64,000 nucleotides of DNA from Burkholderia stagnalis (lineage in GTDB: Bacteria > Pseudomonadota > Gammaproteobacteria > Burkholderiales > Burkholderiaceae). The position numbers and the translations under genes were made by a program. Below the pieces are notes generated by a model. It ran no database searches and was not told the origin of the DNA. It saw nothing but the letters and a program-made list of their open reading frames with translations. Every line of letters begins with the position of its first letter. The stretch's first letter is position 1. Location: the NCBI RefSeq assembly GCF_902830275.1, contig NZ_CADESW010000016.1, positions 124,001 to 188,000 on the forward strand, written 5' to 3'. Positions 33,797 to 44,300 of the stretch are shown one piece after another.

Positions 33797-33914
33797 CGGG
33801 GCGCAGCGGCGGGCGAGCTGCCCGTCGCACGGCCGGGAAAGGGATCGGGAACCGGCAGGAAGGGCGAGGCCGGCAAACACGCGGGCGCCGGAGCCGGCGC
33901 GCCGCGTGCATGCG

Positions 33915-35282
33915 TCAACGTGACGCAGGCGCGAATTTCGGGCGGATCCGGAGGAAGAACACCGCCGCGAGCAGCACCATCCAGGCGGCGCCGACGTACA
34001 GCGCGATGCGGGTGTCCTCGAACCAGCCGAGCATCGCGATCACGAAGCCCATGAACGCGATCGTCAGCGCCGGCGCGACCGGCCACAGCGGCACCCTGAA
34101 CTTCAGCGCGGCGACTTCCGCGGCCGACAGGCGGCGCCGCATCGCGACCTGCGACAGCAGGATCATCAGCCACACCCACACCGTCGCGAACGTCGCGATC
34201 GCCGCGACCATCAGGAACACGTCCTTCGGCATCAGGTAGTTGAGCAGCACGCCGAACAGCAGCGCGCCGGCCATCACGAGCACGGTGACCCACGGCACCC
34301 CGTGCCGCGACGTCGCGGTCAGCACGCGCGGCGCCTGGCCCTGCTGCGCCATCCCGAACATCATGCGGCCCGCGCCGAAGATGTCGCTGTTGATCGCCGA
34401 GATCGCCGCGCTGATCACGACGACGTTCAGGATCGTCGCGGCCGATTTCACGCCGAGCGCCGAGAAGATCTGCACGAACGGGCTGCCGTTGCTGCCCACG
34501 CCCGTCCACGGGCTGATCGACATCAGCACGACCATCGTCAGCACGTAGAACAGCAGGATGCGCGCCGGCACCGCGTTGATCGCGCGCGGGATCACGCGCT
34601 CCGGGTCCTTCGCCTCGCCGGCGCTCATCCCGATCACCTCGATGCCGCCATACGCGAAGATCACGACCGACAGCGACGCGACCAGCCCGCCGATGCCGTT
34701 CGGCAGGAAGCCGCCGTGGTTCCACAGGTTCGCGAACGACGGCGCATCGGCCGCGTGGCCGAGATGCATGCCGGTCAGCAGCAGCGCGACGCCGCCGCCG
34801 ATCATCGCGACGATCGCGCCGACCTTGATGATCGACAGCCAGAACTCGAGCTCGCCGAACACCTTCACGTGGCACAGGTTGAGCCCGCAGATGATCGTCA
34901 CGACCGCGAGCACCCAGATCCACTGCGGCACGCCCGGAAACCAGAAGCCCATGTAGATGCCGAACGCGGTGATGTCCGCGATCGCGACGATCACCATCTC
35001 GAGCGTGTAGGTCCAGCCGGTGACGAAGCCTGCGAACGGGCCGAGGTTCTCGGTCGCGTAATGGCCGAACGAGCCGGCGACCGGCTCGCGCACGGCCATT
35101 TCTCCGAGCGCGCGCATCACCATGTAGACGGCCGCGCCGCCGAGGATGTACGCCAGGATCACCGCCGGGCCCGCGAGCTGGATCGCGGACGCCGAGCCGT
35201 AGAACAGGCCGGTGCCGATCGCCGAGCCCAGCGCGAGAAAGCGGATGTGCCGCGCGCTCAGGTGGCGCTGCAAGTTCTTCAT
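33915..35282 (-). CDS. proY: Amino acid permease, ProY/HutT type
   Basis: A 455-residue APC-superfamily permease with twelve helices. HLSARHIRFLALGSAIGTGLFYGSASAIQLAGP, ENLGPFAGFVTGWTYTLEMVIVAIADITAFGIYMGFWFP and FAYGGIEVIGMSAGEAKDPERVIPRAIN align by eye very well with E. coli ProY, and equally with HutT histidine permeases of pseudomonads. The substrate is thus proline or histidine. A perfect HutC-type palindrome 58 bases upstream favours histidine or urocanate control. ATG 35282 is taken as the start; the 24-residue extension is rejected because it crosses toward the operator. The yccS gene lies upstream on the same strand but 250 bases away. Confidence 0.88.
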   Translation of the reverse strand: MKNLQRHLSARHIRFLALGSAIGTGLFYGSASAIQLAGPAVILAYILGGAAVYMVMRALGEMAVREPVAGSFGHYATENLGPFAGFVTGWTYTLEMVIVAIADITAFGIYMGFWFPGVPQWIWVLAVVTIICGLNLCHVKVFGELEFWLSIIKVGAIVAMIGGGVALLLTGMHLGHAADAPSFANLWNHGGFLPNGIGGLVASLSVVIFAYGGIEVIGMSAGEAKDPERVIPRAINAVPARILLFYVLTMVVLMSISPWTGVGSNGSPFVQIFSALGVKSAATILNVVVISAAISAINSDIFGAGRMMFGMAQQGQAPRVLTATSRHGVPWVTVLVMAGALLFGVLLNYLMPKDVFLMVAAIATFATVWVWLMILLSQVAMRRRLSAAEVAALKFRVPLWPVAPALTIAFMGFVIAMLGWFEDTRIALYVGAAWMVLLAAVFFLRIRPKFAPASR

Positions 35283-35339
35283 CGAGTCTCCGAGATGTTT
35301 TGTGCGACGTACCGGGCGAGTGGGGCGGCCCGGTACGGC

Positions 35340-35357
35340 AAGTTGTATATACAACTT
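35340..35357 (-). promoter_or_regulatory. 18-bp perfect palindrome, probable HutC-family operator
   Basis: AAGTTGTATATACAACTT is a perfect inverted repeat containing TTGTATATACAA, the core recognised by HutC, the GntR-family repressor of histidine utilisation genes. It lies 58 bases before the permease start. Other GntR/HutC-subfamily regulators bind similar GTATATAC cores. Confidence 0.65.
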
Positions 35358-35531
35358 AAATGTGAACGAATGATAACAAGCCGGGCCCGGTGGCTGGAAT
35401 CGGGTATTCCCTGACTGGCGCGCCGGACGGAATGGCGCGAGGCGTGCGCGCGGGTCGCGCGAGGCGGGCAGGTCATGCGTGGGGCTTCGATTGATCCGGG
35501 GACGCCGCGGGCCGGCCCGCGGCGGGAAACG

Positions 35532-37838
35532 TCAGGCGGGCAGGCGAATGACGCTGGCATCCTTGCGGATCAGCAGCGACGACGCGAGCATCTGCTTGCA
35601 CTGGTGCGCGAGCACCTTCAGGTCGTGCGTGAGTTCGGCGCCGACCGCGTCGGAGCGTTCGGCGGCGACGACCATCGCGTCGAGGTCGCGCGTGATCTGC
35701 TTGCTCGCTTCGAGCTGGTGCGCGGGCGGCGGCTCGCCGGCTTCGGCCCGCTCGAGGTTCTCGAGCACGGCGGCGAGACCGCGCTGCAGCGCGCCGCCGT
35801 GGACGGCCGCGGCCTCGGTGGGGCCGCCGTCGGGCGCGCACGCGTTGCGGATCAGCGGCGCGGCTGCCGTGATCTGCGCGCCGAGCACGTGGGTCTGCAC
35901 GAGCAGGTCGTTCAGCTCGGGCACGAAGCGCTGGTGCGCCTTCGGCTCGATCATCATCCGCTGGAACGCCTGGCCGAGGTTCGCGAACGCGATGTGCACG
36001 TTCTTGCGCGCGAGACGGTACTGGTAATCGTCGTCGAGGCTGCCGGACGGCGCCTCGACCGCCGCGGCGATCACCGGCACGACGGCCGCGCCGTCGGCTT
36101 CCGGCACGACCGGCGCGCGCGTGCCGCGCCCGGCGCGCCACGCGGCCTGGAAGTACTTGCGGGTGGCCGTCAGCATGTCGGCGACCTGCTTGCCCATCAG
36201 CCGGTATTCCCAGTACGGGAACAGCCGGCTCGCGGCGATCGCGATCATGCAGCCGACCACGGTGTCGATCGCGCGCTCGCCGATGATCGCCATGTTGCCG
36301 GGCGCGAGCAGGTGGAACATCAGCAGCACGTACGCGGACGTGAACACGACGCTCGCCGCGTAGTTGAACAGCAGCAGGCTGTAGCTCATCACCATCGAGC
36401 CGAACATGATCGCGATCAGCAGGTGCGTATCCTTGACCGTGTAGATCAGCGCGACGCTCGCCGCGCAGCCGATCAGCGTGCCGACGATACGCGCCGCGTT
36501 GCGCTGCTTGGTCAGCGAATAGCCGGGCTTCAGGATGATGATGGTGGTCATCACGATCCAGTACGCGTTGGTGAGCGGCAGCAGCCGCCCGACCCAGAAG
36601 CCGACCGCGACCGCGATCGTCACGCGCAGCGCATGGCGGAAGCTCGGCGAGCGCATGTTCAGGTTCGAGAAGACCAGCATCGGCGACACGCTGCGGCGCT
36701 GCAGGAAGCGCGTGAGCGCCTTGTCGATCTTCAGTTCGGTCTGCTGCGGATCGGCGCTGCCCGACAGGTTGCGGCGCATCCGCTCGATGAGGCGCGTCGC
36801 GCTCCAGATGCGCCGGAACGTCGAGAGCACGGCCGCATACGCTTCCGCGTTGGTGGCCGGGAAGTTCTTCTTGCGCATCAGCTCGATCTCGTACTCGATC
36901 GCGCGCAGCTCGGCCTTCACGCTGATGCGCGAATGCGGCGTGCGGTTCTCGAGCACCGCGAGGCCGATCTCCTCGAGATCGGCGGCGGCCTTGCGGATCA
37001 GGTCGCGGTAGAAGATGATCAGGTCCGACCCGCCGAACGTGTTGCGCACGAGCGGGTAGTCGGTGTGCGCGCCGACGAACAGCTCGTGCAGGTCGACGCT
37101 GTTGATGAACAGGTTGTACATCGCCACGCGGCCCGGATCGAGCTTGCCGCGCCGCAGCTTCGGCAGGTTGCGCAGCACGATGTCGCGCGCGGTTTCCTGC
37201 GTCTCGACCGCGGTGATCTGTTTGGCGACCAGGTTGCGGTAGCACTCGTCGAGATCGGCGTCGAGGTCGTAGAACGCCGCGCGCGCGAGCAGGTAGTCGG
37301 CGCACGCGAACAGGCTCTCGGCGAGCGCCTGCTGCTCGATCCGGCGCGCCTGCCACTGCGACACGACGGTGGCCCAGTACGTGTACCAGAGGCCGCCCGC
37401 GAGAATCCAGCCCGCGTTCACGAACGCCTGCAGCGGCGTGAGCTTTTCCTCGAGCGTCATCACCATCATGAACAGCGTCGCGAAGCTGATCTGCGGCCAG
37501 CGGTTGCCGTAGACGACGATCAGCGACAGCACGAACGTGAGCGGCACGATCGTCAGCCACAGCGCGAAGATGTTCGGCGTCGCGAGCCCGGTGGCGAGCG
37601 CGGCGAGAAAGCCGATCACGCTGCACGCGAGCATTTCGTTGTGCTTGTACTTGAGCGGGCCCGGCATGTCGACCACGCACGCGCCGAGCGCGCCCGTCGC
37701 GATCGTGAAGCCGAGCTCGCGGTTGTTGAACACGATCAGGCACAGCACGGCCGGCAGCGACACGCCGACCGCGATCCGCAGGCCGCCGAAAAAATACTGG
37801 CTGTAAAGAAACTTTCTGATTTCGACGGAATAGCGCAT
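35532..37838 (-). CDS. YccS/FUSC-family inner-membrane protein
   Basis: A 768-residue protein with two blocks of about six transmembrane helices each: residues 15-155 (FFGGLRIAVGVSLPAVLCLIVF through WILAGGLWYTYWATVV) and about 400-520 (ALRVTIAVAVGFWVGRLLPLTNAYWIVMTTIIILKPGYSLTKQRNAARIVGTLIGC). A cytoplasmic domain follows each block. The second block carries the fusaric-acid-resistance/aromatic-acid-exporter (FUSC) motif, and the order matches E. coli YccS and YhfK. Members are putative exporters of aromatic acids; none is well characterised. It diverges from recC with 181 bases between starts, in which I saw no clear regulatory signal. Confidence 0.86.
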   Translation of the reverse strand: MRYSVEIRKFLYSQYFFGGLRIAVGVSLPAVLCLIVFNNRELGFTIATGALGACVVDMPGPLKYKHNEMLACSVIGFLAALATGLATPNIFALWLTIVPLTFVLSLIVVYGNRWPQISFATLFMMVMTLEEKLTPLQAFVNAGWILAGGLWYTYWATVVSQWQARRIEQQALAESLFACADYLLARAAFYDLDADLDECYRNLVAKQITAVETQETARDIVLRNLPKLRRGKLDPGRVAMYNLFINSVDLHELFVGAHTDYPLVRNTFGGSDLIIFYRDLIRKAAADLEEIGLAVLENRTPHSRISVKAELRAIEYEIELMRKKNFPATNAEAYAAVLSTFRRIWSATRLIERMRRNLSGSADPQQTELKIDKALTRFLQRRSVSPMLVFSNLNMRSPSFRHALRVTIAVAVGFWVGRLLPLTNAYWIVMTTIIILKPGYSLTKQRNAARIVGTLIGCAASVALIYTVKDTHLLIAIMFGSMVMSYSLLLFNYAASVVFTSAYVLLMFHLLAPGNMAIIGERAIDTVVGCMIAIAASRLFPYWEYRLMGKQVADMLTATRKYFQAAWRAGRGTRAPVVPEADGAAVVPVIAAAVEAPSGSLDDDYQYRLARKNVHIAFANLGQAFQRMMIEPKAHQRFVPELNDLLVQTHVLGAQITAAAPLIRNACAPDGGPTEAAAVHGGALQRGLAAVLENLERAEAGEPPPAHQLEASKQITRDLDAMVVAAERSDAVGAELTHDLKVLAHQCKQMLASSLLIRKDASVIRLPA

Positions 37839-38019
37839 CGATAAGCGGTATGGCTGACGGCGACGCCAGGGGGGGCGTCCGGACTGGCGACGAGTCTATC
37901 GTATTTCGCGCTGCTCAAGACCCTGGCCGTTCGACGGATGCCCGCGGCGGCGGCCCTTTGCTATGCTTGGTGCTTTCGATCGCCCGGCCCGTCCGGCGCG
38001 ACGCTCCGACGCCTGCTTC

Positions 38020-41000
38020 ATGCTCCATCTCTTCTATTCGAACCGCCACGAAACACTCGCCGACGCGCTGCTCGACGATCTCGCCGCATTCCCGGCCCGC
38101 AACGGGCCGTGGGCGCAGCAGCAGATCATCGTGCCGAGCGCGGCGCTGCGCCGCCGGCTCGAGCTCGACATCGCCGAGCGCCACGGCGTGTGCGCGAACG
38201 TCGAGTTCACCTATCTCGCGCAGTGGCTGTGGGCGCAGATCGGCCGCGTGCTGACGGTGCCGGCGCGTTCGCCGTTCGCGCCCGACCGCCTCGTCTGGCG
38301 CTGCTACCGGCTGCTCGCCGAAGCGGCGGGCGACGCGCCGTGGCGCGCGTCGCCGCGGCTCGCCGCGTATCTCGCCGCGTCCGACGATGCGATGCGCTAC
38401 GAGCTCGCGCACCGGATCGCGACGGTCCTCGATCATTACCTGACCTATCGCCCGGAGTGGCTCGCCGCATGGCAGGCCGGCGAATCGGTGCTCGCGGGCG
38501 ACGGCGCGCCGCGCGCGGCCGACGACGCCGCGCGCGACGACGAGCGCTGGCAGGCGGCGCTGTGGCGCGCGCTGCTCGCGGAGCTGAGCGACAGCGGCAC
38601 GCCGCCCGCGCACCGCTTCCTCGGCGAGGCGCGCCATCTCGACCTCGACACCGTCGCGCGCGCGGACTGGCCGGAGTCGGTCAGCGTGTTCGCGCTGCCG
38701 ACCATGCCGCCGCTGCACGTCGCGCTGCTGCGCGAGCTGTCGCGCTGGATCGACGTGCGCATCTACGCGCTCAACCCGTGCCGCGAATTCTGGTTCGACA
38801 TCGTCACCGCCGCGCGCGCCGAGGCGCTCGACGCGGCGGGGCAGCGCGACTATCAGGAAGTCGGGCACCCGCTGCTCGCCGAATGGGGCCGCCAGACGCA
38901 GGCGCAACTGCACATGCTGCACGAGCTGACCGAAAGCGCGGCGTCGAGCGACGCGACGCGCTATGCGGAGAATCCCGCGCCCACCTGGCTCGCGCGCATC
39001 CAGAACGCGATCCTCGACCTGCAGCCCGAAGCGGCGCTCGGCGAGCCGCCGGCGGAACACGGCATCGAGGTGCATGTCTGCCACAGTCTCGCGCGCCAGC
39101 TCGAGGTGCTGCACGACCGCCTGCTCGCGTGGTTCGACGCCGACGCGAGCCTGCGGCCGTCCGACGTGCTCGTCGCGGTGGCCGACCTCGCCGCGGCGGG
39201 GCCGCTGATCGACGCGGTGTTCGGCACGGCCGGCACCGGCAGCGCGCGCATTCCTTACCGGGTCTCCGGCCTGCCGCCGTCGCAGGCGAATCCGGTCGCG
39301 CGCGTGCTGCTCGACTGGCTCGCGCTGCCCGAACGGCAGGTTGGCGCGCCCGAGCTGATCGAGTGGCTGCGCGTCGACGCGGTGGCCGCGCGCTACGGCA
39401 TCGACGCGGCCGCGCTCGAGACGGTGCAGACCTGGCTCGCGGCCGCCGGCGCGCGGCGCGGGCTCGCGCCGCAGCCGAGCGACGACGCGCGGGTGCCGTC
39501 GCCGCGCCACACGTTCTCGGATGCGCTGGCCCGCCTGTTTCTCGGCTATGCGATGCCGGACGGCGCCGCGCCGGTCGGCGCGTGGCTGCCGGTCGAGGCG
39601 GCCACGGGCAGCGAAGCCGAACTGCTCGGCCGGCTCGCGCGCTTCACCGACGATCTCGACGGCTTTGCGCGGCGGGTGTCGGAACCGCACACGCCGCGCG
39701 CGTGGAGCGAGCTGTTCGCCGATACGCTCGCACGCTTTTTCGATTCCGGCGCCGCGTATGCGGACGCGCTGTCGGGCGTGCGCGACGCGCTCGACGCGAT
39801 GCTGGCCGCGATGACGGAGGGCGCGCCCGAGCAGGTGCTGCCGGCTGCCGTCGTGCGCGCGGGGCTGACCGCCGCGCTCGACGATCCGGCCCGCGGCGGC
39901 GTGCCGTGGGGCGGCGTGACGTTCTCGTCGCTTACGAGCCTGCGCGGGCTGCCGTACCGGGTCGTGTGCCTGCTCGGCATGGACGACGGCGTGCTGCCGA
40001 GCCTCGCGCGCGCGGACGAATTCGACCTGATGGCGGTGCTGCCGAAACTCGGCGACCGGCAGCGGCGCGACGACGAGCGCAACCTGTTCCTCGACCTCGT
40101 GCTCGCCGCGCGCGACCGGCTGATGATCGCGTATACGGGGCGCAGCATCCGCGACAACGCGCCGCTGCCGCCCGCCGCGCTCGTCGACGAATTGCTCGAC
40201 CATCTCGCGCTGGTTGCCGCCGGCCCTGACGCCGCGCCGGATGCGGTCGACGCCGCGCGCCGCGGGTTCATCGTCGAGCATCCGCTGCAGCCGTTCGCGG
40301 CCGCGTATTTCCAGCCGGCGGGGCCGCTCTTTTCGTACGACGCGGAACGGGCGTCGCTCGCGACGCTGCTGAGCGCCGATGCGTCCCGCGACGGCGCGCG
40401 CGGCGCGGCGTTCTTCGCGCAGCCGTTGCCGGCCGAGCCCGTCGAGCCCGTCGCGTTCACCGACTTCGAGCGGTTCTGGCGCCACCCGGCGCGCGCGCTG
40501 CTGCGCGAGCGCCTCGGCATCGTGCTGGCGGACGCGCAGGCCGAGCTGCTCGACACCGAGCCGTTCGCGCTCGACTTCGCGGGCAGCGACGCGCTGGCCG
40601 GGCGCGTGCTGCCGCTGCTGATCGAATCGGGCGATGCGCGCGTGCAGGATCACGCGCTGCGCATCGCGGACGCGAGCCCGGAACTGCCGGGCGGCGCGAC
40701 CGGCGCCGTGTGGCGCGACCAGGCGCTCGGTTCGCTGGCGCAACTGGCCGCGAACGTGCGGGGCGCGCTTGCCGACGGCGCCGAGCGCCGGCCGTTTTCG
40801 ATCGAGGTCGCGCCGGCGTGGCCCGCAGCGGAGCACGCGTGGTTCGGGCCTGACGACGCCGCGCTGTCGCGCGACGCGGTGGCCGAGCCGCTCGTGCTGC
40901 ACGGCACGCTGAACCGGCTGACGGGCGCGGGGCAGGTGATCTATCGCTATGCGCGGCCGAGCGCGCGCGATTACCTGTCCGCGTGGCTCGCGCATCTCGC

Positions 41001-41358
41001 CTACTGCGCGGCGGTGCCGGACGGGCCGCGCCGCACGCTGTGGTTCGGCAGCGGCGGCGCGTTCGAGCTGACGCCGGTCGCGGCGCCGCTCGCGCGTCTT
41101 GCGCCGCTCGCCGCGCTGTTCCGCGCGGGCCGGCGCATGCCGCTGCGTTTCTTCCCGCGCAGCGCGTGGGCGTGGGTGAACGAAAGCGAGGCGAAGGCGG
41201 CGAGCGTGTGGATCAACGACCGGGTCGTGAGCGAAGCCGACGACCCCGCGCTCGCGATTGCGTGGCGCGGCGCGAACCCGTCGCTGGACGAGCCGTTCGG
41301 CGCGCTCGCGCGGCTCGTGTTCGAGCCGCTCGTCGAACATCTGAAGGAGCTCGCATGA
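38020..41358 (+). CDS. recC: Exodeoxyribonuclease V gamma subunit
   Basis: A 1112-residue RecC, near the 1122 of E. coli. It is the catalytically dead helicase/nuclease-like subunit of RecBCD that splits the duplex and recognises Chi. The N-terminus MLHLFYSNRHETLADALLDDLA matches MLRVYHSNRLDVLEAL of E. coli; ANVEFTYLAQWLWAQIGRVL and RVVCLLGMDDGVLPSLARADEFDLM are further family landmarks. ATG 38020 was chosen on that match; the 19-residue extension upstream is not conserved. The gene order recC-recB-recD differs from enteric bacteria (recC-ptr-recB-recD) in lacking the protease gene. Its TGA overlaps the recB ATG. Confidence 0.95.
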   Translation: MLHLFYSNRHETLADALLDDLAAFPARNGPWAQQQIIVPSAALRRRLELDIAERHGVCANVEFTYLAQWLWAQIGRVLTVPARSPFAPDRLVWRCYRLLAEAAGDAPWRASPRLAAYLAASDDAMRYELAHRIATVLDHYLTYRPEWLAAWQAGESVLAGDGAPRAADDAARDDERWQAALWRALLAELSDSGTPPAHRFLGEARHLDLDTVARADWPESVSVFALPTMPPLHVALLRELSRWIDVRIYALNPCREFWFDIVTAARAEALDAAGQRDYQEVGHPLLAEWGRQTQAQLHMLHELTESAASSDATRYAENPAPTWLARIQNAILDLQPEAALGEPPAEHGIEVHVCHSLARQLEVLHDRLLAWFDADASLRPSDVLVAVADLAAAGPLIDAVFGTAGTGSARIPYRVSGLPPSQANPVARVLLDWLALPERQVGAPELIEWLRVDAVAARYGIDAAALETVQTWLAAAGARRGLAPQPSDDARVPSPRHTFSDALARLFLGYAMPDGAAPVGAWLPVEAATGSEAELLGRLARFTDDLDGFARRVSEPHTPRAWSELFADTLARFFDSGAAYADALSGVRDALDAMLAAMTEGAPEQVLPAAVVRAGLTAALDDPARGGVPWGGVTFSSLTSLRGLPYRVVCLLGMDDGVLPSLARADEFDLMAVLPKLGDRQRRDDERNLFLDLVLAARDRLMIAYTGRSIRDNAPLPPAALVDELLDHLALVAAGPDAAPDAVDAARRGFIVEHPLQPFAAAYFQPAGPLFSYDAERASLATLLSADASRDGARGAAFFAQPLPAEPVEPVAFTDFERFWRHPARALLRERLGIVLADAQAELLDTEPFALDFAGSDALAGRVLPLLIESGDARVQDHALRIADASPELPGGATGAVWRDQALGSLAQLAANVRGALADGAERRPFSIEVAPAWPAAEHAWFGPDDAALSRDAVAEPLVLHGTLNRLTGAGQVIYRYARPSARDYLSAWLAHLAYCAAVPDGPRRTLWFGSGGAFELTPVAAPLARLAPLAALFRAGRRMPLRFFPRSAWAWVNESEAKAASVWINDRVVSEADDPALAIAWRGANPSLDEPFGALARLVFEPLVEHLKELA

Positions 41359-44300
41359 GCGGCGCATCGCATCCGCAGGCGTCGCTCGAGCTCGACGTGT
41401 TCGCGTGCCCGCTCGACGGCGTCAACCAGATCGAGGCGTCGGCGGGCACCGGCAAGACCTGGAACATCTGCGCGCTTTACGTGCGGCTGCTGCTCGAAAA
41501 GGATCTCGGCGCGGACCAGATTCTCGTCGTGACCTTCACGAAGGCCGCGACCGCGGAACTGCACGAACGCATCCGCGGCCGGCTCGCGCAGCTCGCCCAT
41601 GCGCTCGACACCGGCGACGACGGCGGCGATCCGTTCATCACGCGCCTCGTCGACACGACGCTCGGCGACGGCGGCGTGCTCGATCCGCAGACGGCCGCGA
41701 AGCGGATCCGGCGCGCGCTGCGCGCGTTCGACCAGGCGGCGATCCACACGATCCACGCGTTCTGCCAGCGCGCGCTGCAGGAGGCGCCGTTCGCCGCCGC
41801 GATGCCGTTCGCGTTCGAGATGCAGGCCGACGACGCGGCATTGCGCTTCGAACTGGCCGCGGATTTCTGGCGCACCCGCGTCGAGCCGACCGCGGCGCGT
41901 TGGCCGGGCTTCGCCGCGTGGCTCGTCGAATCGGGTGCGGGCCCGGCCGCGCTCGACGCACAGCTCGCGCGCCGGCTGAAGAAGCCGCTCGCCGCGTTGC
42001 GCTGGGATGGCGTGGACGAGCCCGACGAAGCGGTGGAGGCGGCCGCGGCCGAATGCTTCGCGGAGGCGGCGCGGATCTGGGCGGCCGAGCGCGACGCGAT
42101 CGACGCGTTGCTGCGCGCCGCGCAGCCGGCGCTCAACCAGCGCTCGCACAAACCGGAGGCGATCGCCGATGCGCTCGACGCGTGGGCCGCGCATTTCGCG
42201 CATGCCGACGCGACGGCCGGGTTGCCCAAGGCCGCGCTGCGGCTCACGCGCGCGGCGCTCGTCAAGGCGACCAAGAAGGGCGGCGCGACGCCGGACCATC
42301 CGTTCTTCGACGTCGCGGATGCGCTCGACGCCGCGGTGGCCGCCGCCGAGGCTGCGCAGCGCGCGCGCTGGCTCGCGCTCGTCGCCGTGTGGCTCGACGA
42401 AGCGCCGCGCGCGCTGGCCGAGCGCAAGCGCACGCGGCGCGTCGTGTCGTTCGACGATCTGCTCGCGAACCTGTACGACGCGCTGCACACGCATCCATGG
42501 CTCGCGCAGACGCTGCGCGCACGCTATCCGGCCGCGCTGATCGACGAATTCCAGGATACCGACCCGCTGCAGTTCGCGATCTTCGACCGGATCTTCGCGC
42601 CGGGCGGGCCGCTGTTCCTCGTCGGCGATCCGAAGCAGGCGATCTACAGCTTCCGCGCGGCGGATCTGCATACGTACCTGGCGGCGCGCGCGCGGGCGAG
42701 CGCGTGCTACACGCTCGCGGTCAACCAGCGCTCGACGCCGGCGGTGGTCGATGCGTGCAACCGCTTCTTCATGTCGAACCCGCGCGCGTTCGTGCTCGAC
42801 GGCCTCGACTACTACCCGGTGCGGGCCGGCACCCGCACGCGCGCGCCGCTCGCCGACGAGACGGATACCGGCCCGGCGGGCGACTTCCGGATCTGGACGC
42901 TGCCGGGCGGCGATGACGTGTGGCTCAAGCGCGATGCGCAGGCGCACGCCGCGCAGGCCTGCGCGGCGGAGATCGCGCGGCTGATGCAGGGCGCGCGCGA
43001 CGGTCGCGTGCGGCTCGGCGACACGCCGCTGTCGCCGGGCGACATCGCGGTGCTCGTGCAGACGCACAAGCAGGGCAGCCTCGTGAAGCGCGTGCTGGCG
43101 ACCTGGGGCATCGGCAGCGTCGAGCTCGCGCAGGCGTCGGTGTTCTCGACCGGCGATGCCGAGCAGCTCGAACGCGTGCTGGCGGCGATCGACGCACCGG
43201 GCGACCTGCGGCGCCTGCGCGCGGCGCTCGCGTCGGACTGGTTCGGTCTCGACGCCGGCGCGCTGTGGCGCATGGAGCAGGGCGACGGCGACGCGCGCGG
43301 CGCGGCGGTGCAGGACGCCGACGGCGCCGACGCGATGAGCTGGGTCGAGCGCTTCTCGCGCTATCGCCTGCTATGGCGCGAACGCGGCTTCGCGGTGATG
43401 TGGCGCACGTTCACGCGCGAGCTGCGGATCGCCGAGCGGCTGATGGCGGGCGCCGACGGCGAGCGCCGCGTGACGGACGTGAACCATCTCGCCGAGCTCA
43501 CGCAGGCGCGCGCGTCCGCGCAGCCGGGCATCGCGCCCACGCTGCGCTGGCTCGCCGCGCAGCGGCTCGACGGCGGCGGCGAGGAGGCGCAGCTGCGCCT
43601 CGAATCCGATCGCAACCTCGTGCAGATCGTGACCGTGCACAAATCGAAGGGCCTCGAATACGCGATCGTGTTCTGCCCGTTCCTGAACGACGGCGCGCTG
43701 CGCGAGCCGTTCGCATCCGCGCTGCCCGACGCGCGCGAGTATCACGACGAGGCGGGCGACGCGGTGCTGCACTACGGCTGCGACGACGAGGCCGCCGAGC
43801 ATGCGGCGCGGCAGGCGCTGCGCGAGCAGGCGGCGGAGCGCGCGCGGCTCGTCTACGTGGCGCTGACGCGCGCGGTCTATCGCTGCTACGTCGTCGCGGG
43901 GCCGTACCTGTCGTCGCGCTCGACGCGCGAATCGCGGCGCAGCGTGCTGAACTGGCTCGTGGCCGGCGGCGGCCAGTCGTTCGACGCGTGGCTCGACGAG
44001 CCGCCCGACGAGGCCGCGCTCGACCACGCATGGCGCGCGCTCGCGGGCGGCCCGGTGAGCGTCGCGCCGTTGCCGGCGCCCGCGCGCCGCGAGCGGCTGG
44101 CCACCGGGCACGACGCATCGCAGGCGCTGGCGGCGCGCCATGCGTCGCGCCTGCTGCGGGACGCGTGGCGGATCGCGAGCTTCAGTTCGCTGACCGCATC
44201 GGCGGCGCGCGAGGAGGCGGGCGTCGCGGCCGTGCCGGACGACGAGCTGCGGCCCGACCATGACGCGCTGGCCGAACTCGCGCCGGACGGCGACCAGGAC

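Noticed and set aside
35505..35522. 18-bp perfect palindrome CCGCGGGCCGGCCCGCGG after yccS
   Set aside because: No T-run on either strand and pure G/C, so not callable as an intrinsic terminator; may be only GC-background symmetry.
37915..41367. 1150-codon minus-strand frame antisense to recC
   Set aside because: Low-complexity Arg/Ala-rich shadow frame; recC in the opposite strand has clear family motifs.
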